Of a DNA stretch of 64,000 nt, positions 51,789 to 60,272 are shown piece by piece. Source of the stretch: Bacillota bacterium (lineage in GTDB: Bacteria; Bacillota; Clostridia; Oscillospirales; Ethanoligenentaceae); contig JAEWAE010000024.1 in the NCBI GenBank assembly GCA_023391835.1, forward strand, positions 1 to 64,000, in the 5' to 3' direction. Both the position numbers and the translations under genes were made by a program. The stretch's first letter is position 1. Every line of letters starts with the position of its first letter. The notes under the pieces were generated by a model. It had not been told where the DNA came from, ran no database searches, and was given only the letters and a program-made list of their open reading frames with translations.

Positions 51789-53372
51789 TTATTTGGATTC
51801 GGTCTTTTTCGCCGCCGTGTAAGCCGTCTTGTATTCTTTTTGAATTGCCTGGTAGTCGCTCGACGAGGTGATGCTCTTGACATATGCATCCCACTGGGCA
51901 AGCGAAATCTTGCCCATGACGACTTTCGCCTTATAGTCGTTGAGGCTCGTGGTCAGGGTCGACCATTTGTTGTCATAAGTGGTGGAGTCGATGCCCAGCT
52001 GTGGAAGATCCAGCTTATCCTGCTTGTAATCTTTATCCGCGGCGGAGGCGACCTCTTTCACCCGCGCGATATTTTCCGAACTGGCATTTGCGTTAACGAA
52101 CTTGGTAGCGATATAATCCGGGTCGCTTTCGAGGAACAGCATATACCACGAGCCCACGGCATTGGCCGTTTTGTGCTTTTGCTGATCCGCACTGACCATA
52201 TATTTGCCGTTGGTCAGCGTGTAGTCCTGATTTGCATAGCCATACATCAGGAAGGTCTGGAAGTCATTGTCGGTATGACCGTTGAGAATATCCATCAGGC
52301 GCGTCATATTGGATTTGGAAACCTTGGAGCTCACCAGCAGCGGGTACTGCAGAAAGCCGGGGGTGATGCTGACGGCGTAAGCTTTCGGCCCCTTCGGCGG
52401 CAGAAGGCACCAGACCCGGGCATCGTTTGTCACGCTGGCGTTAAAAAATTTCTTGCTGACGCCATCCGCCGACTGATCCCAATTCCACCAGGTATTCATT
52501 TTGACCGCCGACTTGCCTTTGACAAAGTCGGAATTGTCGCTTTGATTGAGCGTAAATTCCGGGTCGATCGCCTTGGCATCATAGAGTTTTTTCATCCAGG
52601 TGAGAAAATTGTCATACTCCGGCATAAAGGACTGATAGGTAAAGTTGCCCTTGCTGTCGACACCCCAATCCTGTACGCCCGTGAAAGCCACGGCAAACGC
52701 CTTGACATCCGTGGAGTCAAAATCCGGGCGGGAAAACTGCAGACCATACATATTCCCCGCCTTGGACATTTGAATGATATAGTCGCCAAGCTCATCCATG
52801 GTGGTGGGTTCCTTGGTGATTCCCGCCTTCTGCATGATGTCTTTCCGCACGATCACGCCGGAGTTGGAAGCTACCGGCTGGCTCTGACGGGGCATCGCAT
52901 AGATTTTTCCGTTAAGCGAGCAACTGTTCCACACGATCTGCGGCCAGTTTTTCATCACCGCATTTTTTTTGATAAAGCCGTCGGTTTTGAGATAAGGCGT
53001 CAGATCCTGGAAGATGCCCTGCTTGACCGCGCGCACCACCTGCGGATAAAACACATTGCCGTTTTGAGCCATCACCTGCATCACATCCGGCACATTGTTG
53101 GAAGCCATCAGCAGGTTCGCCTTGTCGCTGTAACTCTGATAGGGTACCCATGTGATGTCGATTTCCGAATTGGTGCGCTTTTCAAAGTCCTGCTCGTAGA
53201 CACCGTTCTTCGGCGGCTCAGTGCCCCACGAGATACACATTGCCGAAAACTTCAGCGGCTGAGAGGAATCGCTCTTTGTTTGCTTCGCCTCGGATTTGCA
53301 GGAAACCATACCCAATACGAGGCCCGACAGAACCATGACGGACATGCCCTTTTTCACCCAATGTTTTTGCAT
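51789..53372 (-). CDS. Extracellular binding lipoprotein, LplA/YtcQ type (second system)
   Basis: 527-aa lipoprotein with lipobox GMVSC (Cys25). Family segments: FSAMCISWGTEPPKNGVYEQ, NNVPDVMQVMAQNG, CSLNGKIYAMPRQSQPVAS. GGAGGAAAGG precedes 53372. It is third in the leftward operon, after two permeases and before GH42, so a galactose-containing oligosaccharide is a possible ligand. Codon use is GC-rich, unlike the island paralogue at 43328. Confidence 0.93.
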   Translation of the reverse strand: MQKHWVKKGMSVMVLSGLVLGMVSCKSEAKQTKSDSSQPLKFSAMCISWGTEPPKNGVYEQDFEKRTNSEIDITWVPYQSYSDKANLLMASNNVPDVMQVMAQNGNVFYPQVVRAVKQGIFQDLTPYLKTDGFIKKNAVMKNWPQIVWNSCSLNGKIYAMPRQSQPVASNSGVIVRKDIMQKAGITKEPTTMDELGDYIIQMSKAGNMYGLQFSRPDFDSTDVKAFAVAFTGVQDWGVDSKGNFTYQSFMPEYDNFLTWMKKLYDAKAIDPEFTLNQSDNSDFVKGKSAVKMNTWWNWDQSADGVSKKFFNASVTNDARVWCLLPPKGPKAYAVSITPGFLQYPLLVSSKVSKSNMTRLMDILNGHTDNDFQTFLMYGYANQDYTLTNGKYMVSADQQKHKTANAVGSWYMLFLESDPDYIATKFVNANASSENIARVKEVASAADKDYKQDKLDLPQLGIDSTTYDNKWSTLTTSLNDYKAKVVMGKISLAQWDAYVKSITSSSDYQAIQKEYKTAYTAAKKTESK

Positions 53373-53414
53373 AGCCTTTCCTCCTTAACAACTTTAATAA
53401 AATGATATATGTCA

Positions 53415-54305
53415 TCAGCCTTTGACTGAGCCAATCATGACGCCTTTGGCAAAATATTTCTGCAAGAAGGGGTACACGCACATGATGGGAACCACCGAAA
53501 TCACGATGGTGGACATTTTGATGATCTCCGTCGGGATGTCTTTTTCAAAGTTATTTTGAATGGATACATCCACAAACTCGCTCAGACCGGAAGAGGTCAC
53601 CATCTGTTGCAAAAATACCTGCAGGGGCCATTTTGCCGAATCGGTTATATAGATAATGGCATTAAAAAACGTGTTCCAGTACCCCACGGCGGCAAACAGC
53701 GTAAAGGTGGCCAGCATGGCCTTCGACAGCGGCAGCATGATGCGGAAAAATATCTGTAATTCGTTGCAGCCGTCGATCGTCGCGGCTTCCTCCAGCTCGG
53801 ATGGGATACTCTGGAAAAAACTTTTCATCACGATGAGCGTCCAGGCACCGGCAGCGGAAGGCAGGATCAGGGCCCACAGGCTGTTGATCAGGCCCAGATT
53901 GTGAATCACGATGTAGGCTGGGATCATACCCGGATAAAAAAGCATCGTGAACACGACCAACTTCATCATGATGCTTTTACCAGGAAGATGCTTGCGCGAA
54001 AGCATATACGCCATGCCGGCGTTGATGATCACCTGCATGGGCGTGCCGATACAGGTGATAAAAAGCGTCGAGGATAGCGCATTGATAAATCCGTTGCCGG
54101 AAAGCACCAGTTTGTACGCGTTGATCGACCATTTCGTCGGCCACAGGATAACTGCCTGCGGCTGATACACCGTTGCGTCGGTAAACGATACGCTCAAAAT
54201 ATAGAGAAACGGGAAAACCATGCTCAGCGCAAACACCAGCAAAATCAAATCCAACACGAACTGCCCGGTTGGAAAACGCCTTTTACGAATTGCAATCGCC
54301 GTCAT
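53415..54305 (-). CDS. ABC transporter permease, LplC/YtcP type (second system)
   Basis: 296-aa permease with six helices, the EAA loop ELEEAATIDGCNELQIFFRIML and C-terminal KYFAKGVMIGSVKG. AAAGGAGGGG precedes the start. Intact, but its partner permease gene upstream carries a nonsense codon, so the transporter may not assemble. Confidence 0.93.
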   Translation of the reverse strand: MTAIAIRKRRFPTGQFVLDLILLVFALSMVFPFLYILSVSFTDATVYQPQAVILWPTKWSINAYKLVLSGNGFINALSSTLFITCIGTPMQVIINAGMAYMLSRKHLPGKSIMMKLVVFTMLFYPGMIPAYIVIHNLGLINSLWALILPSAAGAWTLIVMKSFFQSIPSELEEAATIDGCNELQIFFRIMLPLSKAMLATFTLFAAVGYWNTFFNAIIYITDSAKWPLQVFLQQMVTSSGLSEFVDVSIQNNFEKDIPTEIIKMSTIVISVVPIMCVYPFLQKYFAKGVMIGSVKG

Positions 54306-54323
54306 ACCATTCCCCTCCTTTCG

Positions 54324-55289
54324 TTACAGAATGCCTTCGTAGCCGTGCTTTTCGGCCGCATGATTCGAAATAAGCACCAAAGCGAGTGAAATCACCGATT
54401 TGAACATGCCCACCGCCGTGGTATAGCTGTATTGGCCGCTCTGGATACCCTGCTTATATACATAGGTGTCGATCACTTCGGCGATCTGGTTGACCATGGC
54501 ATTCTGCATCAGGAAAATATGCTCGAAGTCTGTATCCAGAATCGAGCCGAGCCCCAGGATGAACAGCACAATGATGGTCGGCATCAGCGCTGGGATGGTC
54601 ACATGCCATATCTGTTGGCTTTTGCGGGCTCCGTCGATCACGGCCGCTTCATACAGGCTGGGGTCAATGCCGGCAATCGCGGCCAGATAGATGATCGAGC
54701 CCCAGCCGACATTCTTCCACAGATCCTGAATCACGATGATCGGATAAAACCATTTGGTGCTGAAAAGAAACGCAATCGATTTGCCGCCCAGCGACACGAT
54801 CATTTTATTGACAAGGCCCTGCTCCGAAGAAAGCAGCAGATAGGTCAGGCTGAATACCACAACCCAGGAAAGAAAATGGGGCATATATACAACCGTCTAA
54901 ATGCCCTTACGATACATATTGCTGGTCACTTCGTTGAGCATCAGCGCCATGATGATCGGGGCCGGAAAAATCAGGATGTGCAGCAGGCTGAACACGATGG
55001 TATTGCGCAGGATGGCATAAAAGCCCGGATCGGTAAACAACTGCACGAAATTTTTAAAGCCGATCCACGGACTGGCAAACACGCCTGCCACCGGGGAATA
55101 ATCCTTGAATGCGATCAGCAGACCATACATCGGCCAGTACTTAAACAAAATGAAATTGATAATACCCGGTAAGCCTAGCAGGTATACAAAACGGTAACGA
55201 TATATCTGTTTCCATATAGACCGTTCGTCCGACGTTCTCACCACATTCGCCGCACCGTTGTCTTCCAGCGCACAACTGCTGCTTTTCAC
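54324..55289 (-). pseudogene. ABC transporter permease, LplB/YteP type, with in-frame TAG
   Basis: The frame starts with a GTG at 55289 (ATG-less; weak Shine-Dalgarno) and reads LGLPGIINFILFKYWPMYGL, ALMLNEVTSNMYRKGI, then TAG at 54897-54899, and continues in the same frame with TVVYMPHFLSWVV, the EAA loop SLYEAAVIDGARKSQQIWHVT and the last helices. Homologues have Gln (CAG) at the stop position, so a single C-to-T change is enough. The rest is undamaged. Restart at the ATG at 54884 would give only the C-terminal part. Either recent inactivation or a sequence error. Confidence 0.8.
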
Positions 55290-55513
55290 CTACCGCCGCC
55301 TCCATCCATGAATATGTGGGGTAACCGCCCAAAGAAAGACACACCGTCATGCAATTTAATAGAGTCATTGATAAATTAAATAAATTATTTATAAGTCTAT
55401 TTAGAATTTTAGCAGTTCTATGTTCTTTTTTCTAACACTATCGTGACATAATTATCATTATAATTACTTTTTGAAGTGACTCTGCTGTATATTTTAGGCT
55501 ATGTTTATATATT
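55290..55513. promoter_or_regulatory. AT-rich promoter region of the second transporter operon
   Basis: The 224-bp spacer between the AraC gene and the first permease is unusually AT-rich and includes a minus-strand TATAAT (about 55460) and several further A/T tracts. No gene. It is the likely binding region for the adjacent AraC regulator. Confidence 0.45.
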
Positions 55514-56368
55514 TCACCCGGATTCCGCATACTTCCGAGGTGAAACGCCCACACGATTTTTAAACACATGAATAAAATACGGTACACTGCCAAAACCGGT
55601 TTCAAACGCGATTTCCGTCACGCTTTTTTGAGTGGCCTTGAGCAGATGGCACGCCTGGGCTACCCGCAGCTTTTCCATGTACTTGGAGGCGGTCACGCCC
55701 ATGACGTCTTTAAAGCAGGAAGAAAAATACGTGCGGCTCATCATGGCCGAGCGGGCGATGGAATTCAGTGAAAAGGGCCTCCCATAATTCTGTGCCATAT
55801 ATTTAACGGCCGGCTTGATGCGCTCATATCGTTTCCGGAAACGTATCGCGTCGGCGTCCAATCCGTCACAGCATTTGCAGTGCCGATAGAGCAGTGCTAG
55901 CAGGTACATCAGCATGGCTTTGACCACCAGCTGATATCCCTCCTGCCGATCATGCCATTCCTTCTCAATGCGTCCGACAATTCCGCGCAGCTCCTGATAG
56001 GGCCCGCTGCCCAGACTGACGCGGTTATAAAATGAAACCTTCTGTGTGAAAAAAGGCCGCAGATATTCGTAATCTGCCGGGTTATCCTGCCAGACGAACA
56101 CCGGGTCGAACACAATCACCAGCATATCCAGACTGCCGTCGGAAACGGCCATATGCCGTTCCAGATTGTTAATGACATAGAATTCGCCCGGCTTCATAGC
56201 GTACTTCCGGCTTTCAATCATATTGGTGCCCGCGCCACTGCGGACAAAGTCAATTTCCAGGCAGTCATGAAAGTGCAGCACGCCCTGATCCGGTGCGACA
56301 CCACCCGTAGTAAAAATATTGAACGGATAGAGCCTGTCCAGCGGGATGATATCCTTGCGAAATTGCAT
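55514..56368 (-). CDS. AraC-family transcriptional regulator (cupin sensor)
   Basis: 284 aa. N-terminal cupin-like sensor (VLHFHDCLEIDFVRSGAG, YAMKPGEFYVINNLERH) and C-terminal AraC double helix-turn-helix (FSLNSIARSAMMSRTYFSSCF; VTEIAFETGFGSVPYFIHVF, then NRVGVSPRKYAESG). The start at 56368 (MQFRKDI) is favoured by GGCGAGG upstream. It lies 23 nt after GH31 and 224 bp before the transporter operon on the same strand, so it may control both units. Confidence 0.93.
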   Translation of the reverse strand: MQFRKDIIPLDRLYPFNIFTTGGVAPDQGVLHFHDCLEIDFVRSGAGTNMIESRKYAMKPGEFYVINNLERHMAVSDGSLDMLVIVFDPVFVWQDNPADYEYLRPFFTQKVSFYNRVSLGSGPYQELRGIVGRIEKEWHDRQEGYQLVVKAMLMYLLALLYRHCKCCDGLDADAIRFRKRYERIKPAVKYMAQNYGRPFSLNSIARSAMMSRTYFSSCFKDVMGVTASKYMEKLRVAQACHLLKATQKSVTEIAFETGFGSVPYFIHVFKNRVGVSPRKYAESG

Positions 56369-56391
56369 GCTCTTTAGCCTCGCCGGTCCGT

Positions 56392-58815
56392 TCACTCCCA
56401 CGGCAGGAAGAAATCCGCCGCCTCGCCGTGAAACTCGATTTCCTTATCGTAAGGACGCGTCTCTCCCGCCCCTGTGCCGCGGCCGGAGCCGACCAAAACG
56501 ATCCGATAAATGCGGGCCTCCGGCATACCCTGATACCAGCCGGTGCGCTCCATGTGCAGCGTGCGGGCCGCGTCGCTCCAGCGGATCAGCGTCTTGGCAA
56601 ACAGCCCGTGCTCATAGCGATAGCCGTCGCCTTCGTCTTCATACAGCACAAAGCGTCCGTCCGCTCCCGGATAAACGCGCAGCTCGATCGGCGCGTCCGG
56701 CTTCTCATCCGCATAGCTCACCTGTGGGCCCAGGGGCAGTAGTGTGCCGGCCGGCACAAAAAGCGGCATTCGTTCCAGGCCGGCGTCCGCCTGCACCTCT
56801 TGCCCGCCGGGGAATCTGCGGCCGGTCCAGAAATCGTACCAATCCCGCCCTGCAGGCAGGTAGACCGGCTCCGTCGGGTCGGCCCCGGCCCCTCCGACCG
56901 GGTGTGTCACCGGCGCCGCCAGAAAGGCGGGGCCGAACATATACTCACCCTTCTGTGTCACGGCCTCCGGGTCCGTCGGAAAATCAAACGCCAGCGCCCG
57001 CATCATGGTGTAGCCCTCAAACGTCACCATGGCCGCCAGCGAATAGACATAGGGGAGCAGGCGATACCGCAGCCGGATAAACTGCACCAGCGTGTCATAC
57101 ACCGTGTTTCCCGGCTGACCAAAGCGCCAGATTTCCCGCGGCGTATCCGTGCCGTGGGAGCGGAACATGGGCAAAAAAGCCCCGAACTGAAACCAGCGCA
57201 GGTACAGTTCCCGATAGGCCGGGTCCTCGCTCCCCCGCTCGTACTGCCCGTCCCAGAACCACAGATCATCCCTGTGTTTCACAAAGAAAGCTCCGATGTC
57301 AGTGGACCAGTAAGGCTCGCCGGCCGCACAGAAATTCACGCCCGCCGCGATCTGTCTGCGCAGTGTTTCAAAGCTTGCGGAAACATCACCGGACCATGTG
57401 ACAGTCGCATACCGATGCTGACCCGCGTAGGCGGAACGAGTCAGATTGACTACTCGTTTGGCGTCGGTGGCCGCGCGTTGCCCCTCGTAGACGCCCCGGC
57501 TGTGAAAAAGCGAATAAGCGTTGATGCGGCCGGCATCCATGTAACGTTTCTGCCGCCGGGCGTTACGCATGGCCCGCTGCTCCGGCTCGGGCTTTACGGC
57601 GCCTTTCCAGTCATCCTCAAACGGCTCGGTGCTGTCGCACCACCATGCGTCCACCCCGTGGTCGAAAAGACCGCGCTGCGCCTGTTTCCAATAAAGTGCA
57701 CGTGCATCCGGATTGAAAGCGTCGTACGTCGATTGATTGCCGAAAAGGAATCCGGCGGCTTTCATTTCCCGCTGATCCGCGCTGCCCACCGCCATATTGG
57801 GCCAGATGGAAATCATCAGTCGGGCGTGCATGGCGTGGATATCCGCCGTCATGGCCGACGGGTCGGGATACCGCGCCGGGTCGAACTGCTTCTGGCCCCA
57901 CTGTTTTTCCGGCCAATACTGCCAGTCCTGCACAACCACGTCGATCGGGATTCCCCGCCTGCGATACTCCCGCACCGTGTCGATCAGCTCCTGCTGCGAG
58001 CAGTAGCGTTCTTTCGACTGAAAATAGCCGAACGCCCATCGGGGGAAAAGCGGCGCCGGACCCGTCAGTTCCCGATACACATGGATCACGCGGTCGAAAG
58101 TTTTTCCCGCCATGATGTAAAAATCCATCTCGTCGTCGGCATCCGACCAGATATAGGAGCCATACTGGTCGTCGTGAAACGTCATAAATGAGCAGCTTGC
58201 ATACAGCAGCCCGTAACCCCGCGTCGAGAGCAAAACAGGGACCGTAGCCTTCAGATTCTGCTGGTACAGGTACTGACTGTGTCCCCTCAGATTCAGCACG
58301 CCCTCCTCATGGGAGCCCAACCCGAAAAGAGCCTCGCCGTCGGCAAATTCCAGCTCCAGCTTCGTGTGAAAGGCGGTACGGTCCACGACCTCCCGGGTGT
58401 CGGCGGCGTTGACGCGCATGCCGTCCACGCTTTGGCTGACCTGAACCGGCCCGGCGTCGTCGTAAACGGTATGGATCACGTCTGTCGGCTCAAGCGTTTT
58501 ACCGCCCCGATCCGGCTCTCTAACGAGCAGACCGCCGTCCAGGCCGTAATACGAGAGGGCCCCGGTGGCCTTTTGCGCCGCAACGCGGATGTGCCCCGCC
58601 CGGAAGAGAAGTCTCTCCCCCTGGTCGGCCTCAAGCCTGACGGTGCCCGGCTCTTTTTCCCGGGCAAAGATGGGATTCAGCTGATTTTGAAAATGATCCG
58701 CCCGGGTATATGTGACCCTCACCGCATCCGGCCGAGCCGACCGGATGCGGATCATGCCCTCCGTCGTTTCCAGCCATACATCCGATTGATCGGTATGCCA
58801 TCCGCTGATTTTCAT
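56392..58815 (-). CDS. GH31 alpha-glucosidase/alpha-xylosidase
   Basis: 807 aa, cytoplasmic. Nucleophile Asp394 in WWCDSTEPFEDD and acid/base Asp477 in TWSGDVSASFETLRRQI, with the GH31 landmarks GLGSHEEGVLNLRG, VVVQDWQYWPEKQWG and FRSHGTDTPREIW. The two N-terminal beta domains and the C-terminal sandwich give the usual length. The substrate could be alpha-glucoside, alpha-xyloside or sulfoquinovoside-like; the WWCDSTEP form is common in alpha-xylosidases and glucosidases. AAGGAG precedes 58815. Same operon as GH29 38 nt upstream. Confidence 0.93.
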   Translation of the reverse strand: MKISGWHTDQSDVWLETTEGMIRIRSARPDAVRVTYTRADHFQNQLNPIFAREKEPGTVRLEADQGERLLFRAGHIRVAAQKATGALSYYGLDGGLLVREPDRGGKTLEPTDVIHTVYDDAGPVQVSQSVDGMRVNAADTREVVDRTAFHTKLELEFADGEALFGLGSHEEGVLNLRGHSQYLYQQNLKATVPVLLSTRGYGLLYASCSFMTFHDDQYGSYIWSDADDEMDFYIMAGKTFDRVIHVYRELTGPAPLFPRWAFGYFQSKERYCSQQELIDTVREYRRRGIPIDVVVQDWQYWPEKQWGQKQFDPARYPDPSAMTADIHAMHARLMISIWPNMAVGSADQREMKAAGFLFGNQSTYDAFNPDARALYWKQAQRGLFDHGVDAWWCDSTEPFEDDWKGAVKPEPEQRAMRNARRQKRYMDAGRINAYSLFHSRGVYEGQRAATDAKRVVNLTRSAYAGQHRYATVTWSGDVSASFETLRRQIAAGVNFCAAGEPYWSTDIGAFFVKHRDDLWFWDGQYERGSEDPAYRELYLRWFQFGAFLPMFRSHGTDTPREIWRFGQPGNTVYDTLVQFIRLRYRLLPYVYSLAAMVTFEGYTMMRALAFDFPTDPEAVTQKGEYMFGPAFLAAPVTHPVGGAGADPTEPVYLPAGRDWYDFWTGRRFPGGQEVQADAGLERMPLFVPAGTLLPLGPQVSYADEKPDAPIELRVYPGADGRFVLYEDEGDGYRYEHGLFAKTLIRWSDAARTLHMERTGWYQGMPEARIYRIVLVGSGRGTGAGETRPYDKEIEFHGEAADFFLPWE

Positions 58816-58853
58816 ATTGTTTCTCCTTCCTGCATGGCTTTCAGGCTTGCATC

Positions 58854-60203
58854 TCAGCGGGAAACCAGTTCCACCTGTTCCCGTCCGATCGGCTCCGCCG
58901 GGCCGCCCGTCGTCAGCTCGACGATGGTATCCGGCGCCTCGGGGTTACGATCATCGACACGCAAGGAAAGCCGCCCGTCGCGTTGGGTATAGGCCGCCCG
59001 CCCGCCGGTCAGACACACGGCACGTAGAATCTTCTGCGGGAAAACCGGCGGCTTTTCCCGCAGAAAGGCGGAATAATCCAGAATGTGCAGATACACCCGG
59101 TCGGCTGCGCAGGTGCTGCCATAGACGTGATCCACCGGCTCCAGCGGCCCCGCCGCCGTGCCGTAAACGGCGGCTCCGTATCGGCGCATCCAGCCGCCCA
59201 GCTCGTGCAGCCGTTTGACCGCTTCGGCCGGGATGACGCCGTCACGGTCGGGCCCCACGTTAAGCAGCAGGTTGCCGCCGCGCGTCCACACATTTACGGC
59301 CATGCGGATGAGGTCGGAAAAGCTCATGACCGGGTCATTCGGTATCCAGCCCCAGGAGCGCCCGCTGCAGATGCACATATTCTTTTCCCACGGTGCGGGA
59401 ATCACTTTGCCGGTGATCTCGTGGGAACCCTCGTCGCAGTAAAAGTCGCCCTCCCAGCCCGAGCGGGGATTGATGACCGTCATGGGATTGTACCGACGCA
59501 CCATCCGGTTGAGTCGGATCGGTTCCCACAGCCATGCCGCATCCGGGTCGGAGCCCGAGTGGGCAAGCCACCCGCCGTCATACCAGAGAATGTCGATTTT
59601 GCCGTAGCGGCTCACCAGTTCCTCGACCTGCCCATACGCCTGCTTTTTCATTAAAAGCGCGTTTTCCAACAACTCATGCGGATGAAAATACCCCGGGAAC
59701 CGCCAATCCATCGGCGAATAGTAAAGCCCCACTTTCAGTCCCGCATCCCGACACGCGTCGGTGTATTCCCGCACATAATCCCGCCGGGCGCCATGACGCG
59801 CACTGGTAAATTCCCCGCAACTGGCCTGGCTGTCCCACATTGCGAAGCCGTCGTGATGTCGGGCGGTGAAGACCATATATTTCATGCCGGCGTCCCGGGC
59901 CGTCTGCGCCCACGTGCCGGCGTCAAAATTCCGAGGCGCGAAGTCGTCGGCCAGTTTCTCGTATTCCCGGTCGGGAATACTCTCGTTGAAGCGCGCCCAT
60001 TCGCCCCGGCCGAGGATCGAATACAACCCCCAGTGGATGAACATGCCAAGCCGCGCATCCCTCCACCACTGGATATCTTGGGCGCTCAGGCGCAGGCCCG
60101 GGCAGCGAAGTCCACCCAGACTTTTGAACTGGATACTGCTTTTGAGCATGGATTTCAGTTCCGCGCCAGACATTTCCCGAAGCTTGCCATTCTGTGCTTC
60201 CAT
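58854..60203 (-). CDS. GH29 alpha-L-fucosidase
   Basis: 449 aa. Family block WWRDARLGMFIHWGLYSILG, YMVFTARHHDGFAMWDS, nucleophile Asp209 in KIDILWYDGGW, and LLLNVGPDRDGVIP. A short C-terminal beta domain follows. No signal peptide, so it probably cleaves fucose from imported oligosaccharides. GGGGAGG stands before 60203. In an operon with GH31, the unclassified 903-aa protein and GH2. Confidence 0.93.
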   Translation of the reverse strand: MEAQNGKLREMSGAELKSMLKSSIQFKSLGGLRCPGLRLSAQDIQWWRDARLGMFIHWGLYSILGRGEWARFNESIPDREYEKLADDFAPRNFDAGTWAQTARDAGMKYMVFTARHHDGFAMWDSQASCGEFTSARHGARRDYVREYTDACRDAGLKVGLYYSPMDWRFPGYFHPHELLENALLMKKQAYGQVEELVSRYGKIDILWYDGGWLAHSGSDPDAAWLWEPIRLNRMVRRYNPMTVINPRSGWEGDFYCDEGSHEITGKVIPAPWEKNMCICSGRSWGWIPNDPVMSFSDLIRMAVNVWTRGGNLLLNVGPDRDGVIPAEAVKRLHELGGWMRRYGAAVYGTAAGPLEPVDHVYGSTCAADRVYLHILDYSAFLREKPPVFPQKILRAVCLTGGRAAYTQRDGRLSLRVDDRNPEAPDTIVELTTGGPAEPIGREQVELVSR

Positions 60204-60272
60204 ATTGTCCTCCCCAACGTTTCACCGATAAACGGACGAATCATTCTGCCGAGCGCACATGCCAGCGGCCGC

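Noticed and set aside
15546..54899. Two in-frame TAG codons in otherwise continuous genes as evidence of TAG recoding
   Set aside because: The metallophosphoesterase (1193) and the 7TM kinase (6302) clearly end with TAG at natural C-termini, so TAG is a functional stop here.
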